Shown one piece after another: positions 19,083 through 27,843 of a stretch of 63,346 nt of DNA. The position numbers and the translations under genes are program-made. Source of the stretch: CAXBNB01 sp040151475. GTDB taxonomy: Bacteria; Bacteroidota; Bacteroidia; Cytophagales; Cyclobacteriaceae. How positions within the stretch are numbered: position 1 is the first letter of the stretch; each line of letters starts with the position of its first letter. Location: assembly GCF_040151475.1 (NCBI RefSeq), contig NZ_JBDKWG010000126.1, forward strand, positions 1 to 63,346, in the 5' to 3' direction. Below the pieces are notes generated by a model, which saw only the letters and a program-made list of their open reading frames with translations, did no database searches and was not told where the DNA came from.

Positions 19083-20492
19083 ATGATTACTACTATTCAA
19101 TCTACGTTCGAGGCACAAAAGATAAAAAGCCTCGAACTAAGGTATGAGTCTATTCAAAACCGTATTGAAAGACTCAAAGCCCTAAAATCCTGGATACTCG
19201 ACAATAAAGACCGGATCAGAAAAGCGTTATATCAAGATTTGAAAAAACCGGAAACAGATACTGATATTTCGGAAATATTCACCGTTACCTCCGAGCTCAA
19301 CAAGGCACTTAAGTATATAAAACAATGGACAAGACCAGAGTATGTTTCACCAGGGCTGACTTATCTGGGCACTTCTGCCTACATTCACTATGAGCCCAAG
19401 GGAACTACTCTAATCATTGCTCCATGGAATTTTCCTTTCAACCTGGTTTGTGTGCCATTGGTTTCAGCTATAGCCGCTGGAAACACAGCCATTTTAAAGC
19501 CATCAGAACTCACTCCTGCCACTTCAGCTTTAATTACCCAAATGGTGAAAGAGGTATTTAACCCGTCAATTGTTGCAGTAATAGAAGGAGCTGTAGAAGA
19601 AACCACAGAGTTACTTAAACTTCCTTTTGACCATATTTTCTTTACCGGAAGTACCAACGTAGGAAAAATTGTAATGGCTGCTGCTGCCAAAAACTTAAGC
19701 TCGGTAACGCTGGAGCTGGGTGGAAAATCACCTGTCATTATTGATAAATCAGCCAACATAAAAGATGCTGCGAAAAAAATCGTCTGGGGCAAATTCGTAA
19801 ACAATGGGCAGACATGTATAGCTCCGGATTATTTGTTTATTGACAGTGAAGTAAAGGACAAATTCGTAAGCGAAGTAAAAAACCAAACCCGAAAGCTGTT
19901 TGATTCAGACTCTTCAGGGTTCGAAAATTCTGATTCTTATTCCAGAATGGTCAATAAGAAACATTCGAAAAGGCTTTCTACTTTGTTACAAGATGCTTTA
20001 GACCAAGGAGCCGTATTAGAAATGGGAGGAGAAAACAGCTCTGATCAAAAATACATGGAACCTACATTGCTGTCAAATGTCCCCTCTGATGCCACTATAT
20101 GGAAAGAAGAGATATTCGGGCCTCTCCTGCCATTGAATATCTATGAATCTGCTAAAGATATCATTGATCATATCAATTCACAGCCTAAACCCCTGGCACT
20201 GTATGTCTTTACCAAAGACAGGAAGTTTGCCAACGAACTACAGCAAAAAACCTCTTCCGGTTCTATGTGCATCAACGATGTTGTAATTCAATATTCTCAT
20301 CCAAATCTACCTTTTGGCGGTGTTAATGAAAGTGGAATTGGGAAATCTCACGGATACTATGGCTTTCAGGATTTTTCAAATGCAAAGTCGGTCATCAAGC
20401 AGAGAATTGGGTTGACAAATACCTCGGCATTCTATCCACCTTTCGGAGAATTCAAAAGGAAAATTGTGGATTTTATGATAAAATATTTTTGA
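19083..20492 (+). CDS. Aldehyde dehydrogenase (class 3 / fatty-aldehyde type)
   Basis: NAD(P)-dependent oxidation of aldehydes to acids. Key sites: PWNFP at 114-118, FTGS at 187-190, general base Glu211 in LELGGK, and catalytic Cys245 in NNGQTCIAPDY. Length 469 aa and a hydrophobic C-terminal end resemble the class 3 group that includes fatty aldehyde dehydrogenases; the substrate is inferred from that only. Its 3' end is 9 bp from the 3' end of the convergent SMP-30 gene. Confidence 0.93.
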   Translation: MITTIQSTFEAQKIKSLELRYESIQNRIERLKALKSWILDNKDRIRKALYQDLKKPETDTDISEIFTVTSELNKALKYIKQWTRPEYVSPGLTYLGTSAYIHYEPKGTTLIIAPWNFPFNLVCVPLVSAIAAGNTAILKPSELTPATSALITQMVKEVFNPSIVAVIEGAVEETTELLKLPFDHIFFTGSTNVGKIVMAAAAKNLSSVTLELGGKSPVIIDKSANIKDAAKKIVWGKFVNNGQTCIAPDYLFIDSEVKDKFVSEVKNQTRKLFDSDSSGFENSDSYSRMVNKKHSKRLSTLLQDALDQGAVLEMGGENSSDQKYMEPTLLSNVPSDATIWKEEIFGPLLPLNIYESAKDIIDHINSQPKPLALYVFTKDRKFANELQQKTSSGSMCINDVVIQYSHPNLPFGGVNESGIGKSHGYYGFQDFSNAKSVIKQRIGLTNTSAFYPPFGEFKRKIVDFMIKYF

Positions 20493-20501
20493 TGAGAATA
20501 T

Positions 20502-21383
20502 CTACCCAAACAAACAGGCAGGAATTCCTTTTACTCCCATTTCAGCCATAAATACATCACCACTATTGGGGTACTTTTCCAGTTGCTCTGGTGTCACACC
20601 TTGTCTGGCAGAAGTAATATATAATTGGTCAAGGTTTTCTCCTCCAAACGCACATGAGGTAACATTTATTGCTGGCAGTTGTATAGATTCTATCAGCTTG
20701 CCGGTTTTAGGATTCCAACAGCCAACAGCCCCTCCTCCCCAAAGTGCCACCCAAAGCATCCCGTTTGAATCAATGGTCATACCATCAGGAAAACCCAGAC
20801 GCTCCTCTACATTGACAACAACTTCGGGATTTGAAATTGTAGCATCATTCTTATTAAAGTTGTACGCCACAATTTTTCTGGTTGGAGAATCGATATAATA
20901 CATTGTCCTGCAATCCAGTGACCAACATATTCCATTGGACACAGTTACACCTGTTATCATTTTTTCTACTGAAAAATCAGGACTAATTTTATAAACTGAT
21001 CCAACAGCATCTTTTTCATCCAAGGGCATACTTCCAACCCAAAAATTTCCCAGTGGATCACATTTCCCGTCGTTGAACCGATTATCTGGTAAATCTTTCT
21101 CAGGGTCAATTTTGTATTCTATTTGTCCGCTTTCTAAGTCGAAATGAGCAATACCATCTTGCAGTGCAAGCAATACACCTCCTGATTTGACGGGAACAAC
21201 CGTTCCAATCCTTTCAAAAACATCATACACTTTATCGTTTTGAGAGACAGGATCAAACACATGCAATGACTTACCTTCTATATTTACCCAATAGAGTATT
21301 TTGTCAACAGGATGCCAAATAGCTCCTTCTCCCAGTCTCGCTTTTGCATCCAAAACAACTTTGGACGATGTATGATTACCCAT
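20502..21383 (-). CDS. SMP-30/gluconolactonase-family protein
   Basis: Six-bladed beta-propeller hydrolase, probably a sugar lactonase. Family blocks are RLGEGAIWHP near the N-terminus (metal-binding Glu), DNRFNDGKCDPLGNFWVG in the middle, VSNGICWS, and GFPDGMTIDSNGMLWVA. I start it at the ATG at 21383; the longer frame to 21428 begins with TTG and adds a poorly fitting hydrophobic stretch. From this start it is 293 aa. No neighbouring sugar pathway is visible, so the lactone substrate is open. Confidence 0.88.
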   Translation of the reverse strand: MGNHTSSKVVLDAKARLGEGAIWHPVDKILYWVNIEGKSLHVFDPVSQNDKVYDVFERIGTVVPVKSGGVLLALQDGIAHFDLESGQIEYKIDPEKDLPDNRFNDGKCDPLGNFWVGSMPLDEKDAVGSVYKISPDFSVEKMITGVTVSNGICWSLDCRTMYYIDSPTRKIVAYNFNKNDATISNPEVVVNVEERLGFPDGMTIDSNGMLWVALWGGGAVGCWNPKTGKLIESIQLPAINVTSCAFGGENLDQLYITSARQGVTPEQLEKYPNSGDVFMAEMGVKGIPACLFG

Positions 21384-21602
21384 ATATATGCTTTTGTTAT
21401 TTGCTATTAGAAATAAAGTACGACACAATATGATTGATCAGCATCGTTTTCCTTTTTTCAGTAATATTAAAGAATCTTAAATGGAATTTAAAACTTCTGA
21501 CAAAACCCGTAAGTGAATTGGACTACCTCTTCAAATATCCCCTGGACAATAAGGTCTAACCATTTCTATTTTAACCTTTCAATGCATTTCTTTGCATTCA
21601 AT

Positions 21603-22133
21603 ATGCGAAAAATAAAAAACGAAGAGCTACAAAGAATATCCATTGATGAATTCAAATCTTCGGATAAAAATCCTGTTATTCTGATTTTGGATAACATCAG
21701 GAGTTTAAACAATGTAGGCTCTGCATTCAGGACATCTGATGCCTTTATGGTTGAAAAAATATACTTGTGTGGCATCACAGGAATCCCTCCACATCGTGAC
21801 ATAAATAAAACAGCATTGGGGGCAACTGATTCCGTAGATTGGGAATATCAAAAAAATACATTGGATGCGATCAGTAAACTAAAACAAGATGGTTGGCAAA
21901 TAATAGCTGTTGAGCAGGCAGAAAAGAGCTTATCGCTTGAAAAATTCGAACCACAAAAGGATGAAAAATATTGTTTTGTATTTGGCAATGAAGTATTCGG
22001 AGTGGATCAGGAAGTAGTGGACGCATCGGATGCCTGCCTGGAAATCCCGCAATTTGGCACCAAACACTCTTTGAATATTTCTGTGAGCATTGGAGTAGTA
22101 CTGTGGCATTATGTCAATAAAATATGCTTCTGA
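21603..22133 (+). CDS. TrmH/SpoU-family RNA 2'-O-methyltransferase
   Basis: Methylates the 2'-hydroxyl of a ribose in tRNA or rRNA using AdoMet, through a knotted SPOUT fold. Motifs: VILILDNIRSLNNVGSAFR (motif 1), YCFVFGNEVFGVDQEVV (motif 2) and CLEIPQFGTKHSLNISVS (motif 3). The ATG at 21603 gives 176 aa and a normal N-terminus; the longer frame from 21513 adds 30 residues that do not look like protein of this family. Target base unknown. Confidence 0.92.
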   Translation: MRKIKNEELQRISIDEFKSSDKNPVILILDNIRSLNNVGSAFRTSDAFMVEKIYLCGITGIPPHRDINKTALGATDSVDWEYQKNTLDAISKLKQDGWQIIAVEQAEKSLSLEKFEPQKDEKYCFVFGNEVFGVDQEVVDASDACLEIPQFGTKHSLNISVSIGVVLWHYVNKICF

Positions 22134-22252
22134 TAAATTCTGCTTTTCATTTTTTAGAATAAATGTTGAATGTCTGATTATTACTAGAAACCTATTTATT
22201 TTACACTTGCATTTAAGTTAAATTTAAGGGAGAGATATTTCTCTCTTGTGCT

Positions 22253-22612
22253 ATGAAAAAATACATCAAACAAACTGATCCGTTTATTGTACCTACAGGT
22301 GACGACAAGCTCATTGAAGAACATTTCGGAAACGCCAGTTTAAAGTATGAGGGATGTAGTATATGTAGATGTGAAGCCCCTCCCAGATGGAAAGAACCTT
22401 ATCAAAATCCTGAATTTGATGAAATAGTGATCGTCTCAAAGGGAAGACTTGAAATTAAGATAGAAAAAGACCGAGAGGTAATAGAAAAAGGTCAATCAAT
22501 ACTATTAAAAAAAGGAGCACGAATAAGATTTCGTAATCCCTTTGATCAGCCTTGCGAATATTATTCTATCTGTATGCCTCCCTTTTCCGTAAAAACAGCG
22601 AACAGAGAATAA
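22253..22612 (+). CDS. Cupin-domain protein
   Basis: Small single-domain cupin, 119 aa. The second half has the strand pattern FDEIVIVSKGRLEIKIEKD followed by IEKGQSILLKKGARIRFRNP, typical of RmlC-like cupins. The usual metal-binding histidines of motif 1 are not obvious, so it may be a binding or regulatory cupin rather than an enzyme. It is 40 bp upstream of fumC on the same strand, which may be chance. Confidence 0.72.
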   Translation: MKKYIKQTDPFIVPTGDDKLIEEHFGNASLKYEGCSICRCEAPPRWKEPYQNPEFDEIVIVSKGRLEIKIEKDREVIEKGQSILLKKGARIRFRNPFDQPCEYYSICMPPFSVKTANRE

Positions 22613-22652
22613 TTATAATCCTGACATTTTTAAATATTATACAGTTATACAA

Positions 22653-24059
22653 ATGGAATACAGAATAGAACATGATACCATGGGCGAAGTAAAAGTGCCT
22701 GCGGATAAATACTGGGGTGCACAAACCCAGAGATCCAAAATGAATTTTAAAATTGGTGGTGCAAATATGCAAATGCCAATTGAAATAGTAAAGGCATTTG
22801 CCATACTCAAAAAATCAGCCGCAGAAACAAATTGTGAGCTAGGGGTTTTGTCCAAAGAAAAGTCCGATCTGATAGGCAAAGTCTGTGATGAAATATTATC
22901 CGGTCAGCTAGACGACCAATTTCCCCTTGTAATTTGGCAAACCGGATCTGGTACACAATCCAATATGAATGTAAATGAGGTAGTAGCCAATCGGGCACAT
23001 GTGCTCAATGGGGGTTCTTTATCAGACGATAGTAAAGTCATTCATCCAAATGATGACGTCAACAAATCTCAATCGTCAAACGATACATTCCCTACTGCCA
23101 TGCATATCGCAGGGTATAAAATGATAGTGGATGACACTATTCCCAAAATAGAAACACTACGCTATACACTCAATGACAAAGCTAAGGCTTTTGCAAAAGT
23201 TGTGAAAATAGGCAGGACACACTTTATGGATGCTACTCCTTTGACCCTTGGGCATGAATTTTCCGGATATGTATCTCAGCTGGATCATGGGTTAAAAGCA
23301 CTTCGCAATACACTTGAACACTTGTCAGAACTAGCTTTAGGAGGAACGGCAGTTGGCACAGGCCTTAACACACCGCAAGGCTATGCCGATCTTGTTGCAG
23401 CAACAATCGCAAAACACGCAGGCCATCCATTTGTTTCAGCAAAAAATAAGTTTGAGTCTTTAGCAGCTCATGATGCGATCGTAGAATGCAGTGGTGCACT
23501 CAAACAACTGGCGGTTAGCCTGATGAAAATCGCAAATGACATCAGAATGTTATCTTCAGGGCCTAGAAGCGGAATTGGAGAGATAATGATACCGGAAAAT
23601 GAACCAGGTTCTTCAATAATGCCAGGAAAAGTCAATCCAACACAATGTGAAGCACTGACTATGGTATGCGCTCAGGTAATAGGAAACGACGTGGCTATTT
23701 CTGTTGGAGGCATGAATGGTCATTTTGAATTGAATGTATTTAAACCGATGATGGTTTACAATTTGTTGACTTCTGCCCGATTATTAGGTGATGCTTGTCT
23801 GTCATTCAACGATCATTGTACTGTTGGTATTGAACCTAACTATCCAGTAATAGAGGAAAAATTAGAAAAATCATTGATGCTCGTTACCGCACTCAATACT
23901 CACATTGGGTACGAAAAGGCAGCAAAAATCGCAAAAAAGGCGCATAAAGAAGGTACTACTCTAAGGGAAGCTGCCTTGGCACTGGAATTCCTAACCAATG
24001 AGCAATTCGATCAGTGGGTCGTTCCTTCCAAAATGGTAGGAAGTATGGAAAAACAATAA
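22653..24059 (+). CDS. fumC: Fumarate hydratase class II
   Basis: Reversible hydration of fumarate to malate in the TCA cycle. The superfamily signature GSSIMPGKVNPTQCE is at about 318-332, and the residues around GRTHFMDATPLTLGHEFSGY (about 187-206) fit the active site. NDTFPTAMHIA and the long central helices are as expected. 468 aa, full length for the oxygen-stable class II enzyme. Transcribed with, or just after, the small cupin gene. Confidence 0.96.
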   Translation: MEYRIEHDTMGEVKVPADKYWGAQTQRSKMNFKIGGANMQMPIEIVKAFAILKKSAAETNCELGVLSKEKSDLIGKVCDEILSGQLDDQFPLVIWQTGSGTQSNMNVNEVVANRAHVLNGGSLSDDSKVIHPNDDVNKSQSSNDTFPTAMHIAGYKMIVDDTIPKIETLRYTLNDKAKAFAKVVKIGRTHFMDATPLTLGHEFSGYVSQLDHGLKALRNTLEHLSELALGGTAVGTGLNTPQGYADLVAATIAKHAGHPFVSAKNKFESLAAHDAIVECSGALKQLAVSLMKIANDIRMLSSGPRSGIGEIMIPENEPGSSIMPGKVNPTQCEALTMVCAQVIGNDVAISVGGMNGHFELNVFKPMMVYNLLTSARLLGDACLSFNDHCTVGIEPNYPVIEEKLEKSLMLVTALNTHIGYEKAAKIAKKAHKEGTTLREAALALEFLTNEQFDQWVVPSKMVGSMEKQ

Positions 24060-24098
24060 ACAATACAGTATAAGAATCAAATTTGGCTTTTATAGAGT

Positions 24099-24106
24099 TA
24101 TTTTTG
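24099..24106 (+). promoter_or_regulatory. Candidate -7 element TATTTTTG
   Basis: Fits the Bacteroidota -7 consensus TAnnTTTG and lies 39 bp before the SPOR-protein start. No TTG is found at the ideal 19-bp spacing upstream (nearest is 13 bp away), so support is weak. Confidence 0.3.
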
Positions 24107-24144
24107 TACATTAGTAATTTAATAAGTGAACCAATCAATTAATC

Positions 24145-24762
24145 ATGAGAAATATATTAGGAATACTTGCCATTATTTTTTGTGTAGCAATCGTTACGGA
24201 TGCAAGCGCACAGATGTCCAAAAAGGAAGCAAAAGAATGGAAAAAGCGTATCAAAAAACTTACTCCTGATCAATATCAAACTTTGCTCGAAGAAAACAAG
24301 TCATTGAAATCTCAGGTGAGCAGTCTCAAGAAAGAGGTAACCGGAGTAGATGACAAACTAAAAGACAAGGACGATCAAATTGCACAATATCAGGATCAGG
24401 TTTCTTCCTTGAGGAGTGATTTGGCCGCCGCTAAAAAAGAAGCTGCCAGCAAACCTCAGCCAGTAGCATCTTCTGCACCAGTTGGTGGAAGCGTACAAAG
24501 TACAAGTGGTGTTGTCTTTACTGTACAGATCGGGGCATTCGCTAAGAAAGATTTGAAAAAATTTGCCGAGAACAATCCTGCATTTCAATCTGACTCTAAA
24601 GACGGTCTGATGAAATATACTATTGGAATGTTCAGAGACTACTGGGAAGCTGATACTTTCAAAAAATACCTTAGAGAAATTGGGGTAAAAGATGCTTTTA
24701 TAGCTTCTTATAAGGATGGTAAAAGGGTTCCAATTAAGGATGTTTTAGAAGGAGTAATCTAA
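24145..24762 (+). CDS. Exported coiled-coil protein with SPOR-like domain
   Basis: 205 aa. Signal peptide about 1-23 (ending DASAQ). A charged coiled coil follows at about 50-105 (LLEENKSLKSQVSSLKKE and similar heptads). A low-complexity Pro/Ala/Ser linker at about 108-128 leads to a C-terminal domain beginning VVFTVQIGAFAKKD, the usual opening of a SPOR domain. SPOR domains bind denuded peptidoglycan at division sites. The rest of the domain is somewhat divergent, so the SPOR call is moderate. A terminator follows at 24780. Confidence 0.75.
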   Translation: MRNILGILAIIFCVAIVTDASAQMSKKEAKEWKKRIKKLTPDQYQTLLEENKSLKSQVSSLKKEVTGVDDKLKDKDDQIAQYQDQVSSLRSDLAAAKKEAASKPQPVASSAPVGGSVQSTSGVVFTVQIGAFAKKDLKKFAENNPAFQSDSKDGLMKYTIGMFRDYWEADTFKKYLREIGVKDAFIASYKDGKRVPIKDVLEGVI

Positions 24763-24779
24763 AAACAAAAAAACTTATT

Positions 24780-24820
24780 AAAAGCCTGACTATTTCCCAA
24801 TGGTCAGGCTTTTCTTTTTT
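24780..24820 (+). terminator. Intrinsic terminator
   Basis: AAAAGCCTGAC (24780-24790) pairs exactly with GTCAGGCTTTT (24803-24813) and is followed by CTTTTTT. It lies 17 bp after the SPOR-protein stop. Confidence 0.85.
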
Positions 24821-24837
24821 AGAAAGTATAATTAATA

Positions 24838-24845
24838 TAATTTTG
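24838..24845 (+). promoter_or_regulatory. Candidate -7 element TAATTTTG for map
   Basis: Fits TAnnTTTG, lies 20 bp before the map start codon and just after the terminator. No -33 TTG is seen at the expected distance. Confidence 0.35.
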
Positions 24846-24865
24846 CCCTCCACAAATTCTAAAGC

Positions 24866-25648
24866 ATGATTAAATATAAAACACGTGAGGAAATTGAACT
24901 GATGAGGCAAAGTGCTCAATTGGTGTCAAAAACATTGGGAATAATAGCCAAAGAAGTTAAACCTGATGTAACACCTTTGTATTTAGATAAAATCGCTGAA
25001 GAATTTATAAGAGATAACGGAGGCATTCCTGGATTTTTGGGACTTTACGATTTTCCCAATACACTGTGTATGTCTTTGAATGAACAGGTAGTACATGGCA
25101 TACCAAACAATAAACCCTTGAAGAATGGAGATGTCATTAGCATAGACTGTGGCGTATTTATGAATGGATTTTATGGAGATCATGCATACACATTTGAAGT
25201 CGGAGAAGTCGATCCTAAAGTAAAAAAACTACTTAAGGTGACAAAAGAATGTCTCAATCTGGGAATTGAACAGGTAAAAAAAGGTAACAGAATTGGTGAT
25301 ATAAGTTTTGCCATTCAGCATCATGCTGAAAAAAATGGATACGGTGTAGTGAGAGAACTGGTAGGTCATGGATTAGGAAGAGAGATGCATGAATCACCCG
25401 AAGTTCCTAACTTTGGTAAAAGAGGAAGAGGTACTCAAATTAAAGATGGATTGGTAATTGCAATCGAACCAATGATAAATTTGGGTTCTAAAAATGTAAG
25501 ACAACTGTCTGATGGTTGGACAATTATCACAGCAGACAAATTACCATCTGCTCACTTTGAACACGATGTGGCTTTTATCGATGGCAAAGCTGATGTCCTT
25601 TCTACTTTCGAATATGTAGAAGAAGCCCTGCAGGTAGTCAATGTCTAA
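24866..25648 (+). CDS. map: Methionine aminopeptidase type I
   Basis: Removes the initiator methionine from new proteins. All five metal ligands can be placed: Asp94 (SIDCG), Asp105 (YGDHAYTF), His168 (VGHGLG), Glu201 (AIEPM) and Glu232 (HFEHDVAF). His79 is also in the expected place. 260 aa, normal for type I. It is not in the usual ribosomal-protein operon here; it stands alone with its own apparent promoter region. Confidence 0.97.
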   Translation: MIKYKTREEIELMRQSAQLVSKTLGIIAKEVKPDVTPLYLDKIAEEFIRDNGGIPGFLGLYDFPNTLCMSLNEQVVHGIPNNKPLKNGDVISIDCGVFMNGFYGDHAYTFEVGEVDPKVKKLLKVTKECLNLGIEQVKKGNRIGDISFAIQHHAEKNGYGVVRELVGHGLGREMHESPEVPNFGKRGRGTQIKDGLVIAIEPMINLGSKNVRQLSDGWTIITADKLPSAHFEHDVAFIDGKADVLSTFEYVEEALQVVNV

Positions 25649-25686
25649 AAATATATGGAATGCTTTTTTGAAAATAAAAGTAATTG

Positions 25687-26070
25687 CTACTTTTTCAAAA
25701 ATTTGTGTGCTTCTTTGAATCGGGTGAATTCATCTTTCACTACTAAGAAATAATACCCGGTAGAGAAATCTTTCACGTTAATCCTGAACTTATCTCTACC
25801 TATTTCTTCCGGCACTATTGTCACTTTATTACCGATTATGCTTCTCATTTCAAACTCAACACGATCTAGCTCGGAATTTTTGATTTCTATAATGAGAAAG
25901 TTAACAGAGGGGTTAGGATAAATTTCTATCTGATTTTTGATTTCCAGTGAGGTATTTTCAAAATCAGGAGATTCAATTGACCTGTTGACATTGGAAGTAG
26001 AATCCTGAGCCTGAACTACAAGGAATCCTATGCTTAATATCAATGACAATATGGTCTTTTTTAATGACAA
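25687..26070 (-). CDS. Small exported protein consisting mainly of a T9SS sorting domain
   Basis: 127 aa. Signal peptide about 1-21 (FLVVQAQ). After a short polar stretch, the region from about residue 49 to the end (IYPNPSVNFLIIEI ... GYYFLVVKDEFTRFKEAHKFLKK) matches a T9SS type A C-terminal domain. Such domains normally follow a large secreted cargo; here almost no cargo is present. It may be a decayed secreted protein, a small surface protein, or a structural piece. Nothing nearby suggests a partner. Confidence 0.75.
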   Translation of the reverse strand: MSLKKTILSLILSIGFLVVQAQDSTSNVNRSIESPDFENTSLEIKNQIEIYPNPSVNFLIIEIKNSELDRVEFEMRSIIGNKVTIVPEEIGRDKFRINVKDFSTGYYFLVVKDEFTRFKEAHKFLKK

Positions 26071-26261
26071 GTAGTATTAGGTTTTTATAACTTATATTCA
26101 AAATACGTTAAGACTTCACTAAAGTTCCTTGAAGATAATAAAATTTTTAGAAAAAACTGTCGTTACCGCAATTAATTTAAATCTAAATACATCACTTTAC
26201 AATGAATATATATTACTATTCATATATAGCGTCAAGTATTGAACTCTATCTTTAATACAAT

Positions 26262-27788
26262 TTAACTATCTCCTTCCCTTATTTCTGCAAAGGACTTTGG
26301 CAAAAGATCAATTAAATCACCTGCAATCAATCCTTCTTCTGAATTTTCTTTAACATACAAATTCCCTGCCAACCCGTGTAAGTACGCACCTAGTATTGCG
26401 GCTTCCAAAGAATCATATTTCTGACCAAGCAATGCAGTGACAATCCCTGTCAACACATCACCACTTCCTGCGGTAGCCATACCAGGATTACCTGTGGTAT
26501 TAAAAAACACCTGCCCATCAATACTAGTAATGCTGGTATGTGCTCCTTTGAGTATTACAACCACCTTGTTTCTTTTTGAGAATTCAATCTGCTTTTCTAA
26601 TCGCTCAAAATCATCATTCCAATTTCCAACCAGTCTTTTAAACTCTAACGGGTGAGGAGTTAAAATACTTTTTTCAGGAATTAGATCAATCAAGCCTTCC
26701 AAGGCAATAATATTTAAAGCATCCGCATCCAACACCATAGGTTGATTCACCTTTTTCAATAACTTAACCAACGCATCAACAGTTAATTTATCCACACCTA
26801 TTCCCGGGCCTACTCCAATAGCATCGTACTGATTAACATCAGGAACATTAGAAAGCATATTTTGGTGTGTATCTGTAATCACCATAGCCTCAGGAACGGC
26901 AGTTTGCATAATTTCATATCCACACTCTGGAAGATAAACAGTCACCAGACCAGCTCCTGATCGAAGACAAGCCCGTGAAGCCAATACAGCAGCTCCAATT
27001 TTCCCTTTACTCCCTGAAACAATCAGGTTTCTACCCATATTTCCTTTATGAGCATATTTCCCTCTTGATTTAAAAATTGATTTAATAAACTCAGGTGTAA
27101 TCAAATAATGCCTGGCTTTTTGTTTCGCTATGAAATTTTGGTCTAACCCAATATCAACAACAAACAAATTTCCGGTAAAATCATCATTTTGAGGTAGATA
27201 AAATGCGAGCTTGGGAATTTGAAAAGTGACAGTTTCAGTACATTTAACTATCATTTCTCCAGAAGCATTTTGATCACAATACAACCCAGATGCAATATCA
27301 ATTGCAATTACATTAGTTGCACTCCTATTGATATGATTAATCAGCAAAGCATGAAGCCCCTTAACAGGTCTGGAAAGACCCGATCCAAAAATCCCATCAA
27401 TTATTATATCATTCTGGTTTAACAAAGGAAAGTCCGATTCTGCCTTTATCAGGATGGGATCATATAATTTTTTCAGCCTGTTTAAGTTGACTTGGAAATC
27501 TTCAGTACCATTTGATCCAGTACCAATAAAATAGGTTTCTACCTGACATCCATATTCTAAAAGCAATCTGGAAATTGCCAGACCATCTCCACCATTGTTT
27601 CCTGTTCCACATAACACCTTGACATTGTCACGAATTCCATGTTTTTTCAAAAACCAGGAAACGAAGGCTTTTGATGCTTTCTCCATAAGGTCTATTGAGG
27701 AAATTGGTTGGTTTTCAATAGTAAATTGATCAACCTGCCTTATTTGTTCAGACGTAAGTATTTTAGTCAATTTATCCAGTGAGTTCAT
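26262..27788 (-). CDS. nnrDE: Bifunctional NAD(P)H-hydrate repair enzyme (epimerase + dehydratase)
   Basis: Repairs hydrated, damaged NAD(P)H. The N-terminal YjeF_N epimerase domain (about 1-215) has LCGTGNNGGDGLAISRLL and IIDGIFGSGLSRP. The C-terminal ribokinase-like ADP/ATP-dependent dehydratase (about 225-508) has GVGPGIG, VLDADALN, ILTPHPLEFKRL and NPGMATAGSGDVLTGIV. 508 aa, full length. It follows nuoD by 55 bp on the same strand, so it may be made together with the NADH dehydrogenase subunits; a link through NADH quality is attractive but only inferred. Confidence 0.96.
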   Translation of the reverse strand: MNSLDKLTKILTSEQIRQVDQFTIENQPISSIDLMEKASKAFVSWFLKKHGIRDNVKVLCGTGNNGGDGLAISRLLLEYGCQVETYFIGTGSNGTEDFQVNLNRLKKLYDPILIKAESDFPLLNQNDIIIDGIFGSGLSRPVKGLHALLINHINRSATNVIAIDIASGLYCDQNASGEMIVKCTETVTFQIPKLAFYLPQNDDFTGNLFVVDIGLDQNFIAKQKARHYLITPEFIKSIFKSRGKYAHKGNMGRNLIVSGSKGKIGAAVLASRACLRSGAGLVTVYLPECGYEIMQTAVPEAMVITDTHQNMLSNVPDVNQYDAIGVGPGIGVDKLTVDALVKLLKKVNQPMVLDADALNIIALEGLIDLIPEKSILTPHPLEFKRLVGNWNDDFERLEKQIEFSKRNKVVVILKGAHTSITSIDGQVFFNTTGNPGMATAGSGDVLTGIVTALLGQKYDSLEAAILGAYLHGLAGNLYVKENSEEGLIAGDLIDLLPKSFAEIREGDS

Positions 27789-27843
27789 ATTCTAAATTTA
27801 ACTCATCAGGCATCAATGTGCAATATTCAAAAGAAATTGGTGA

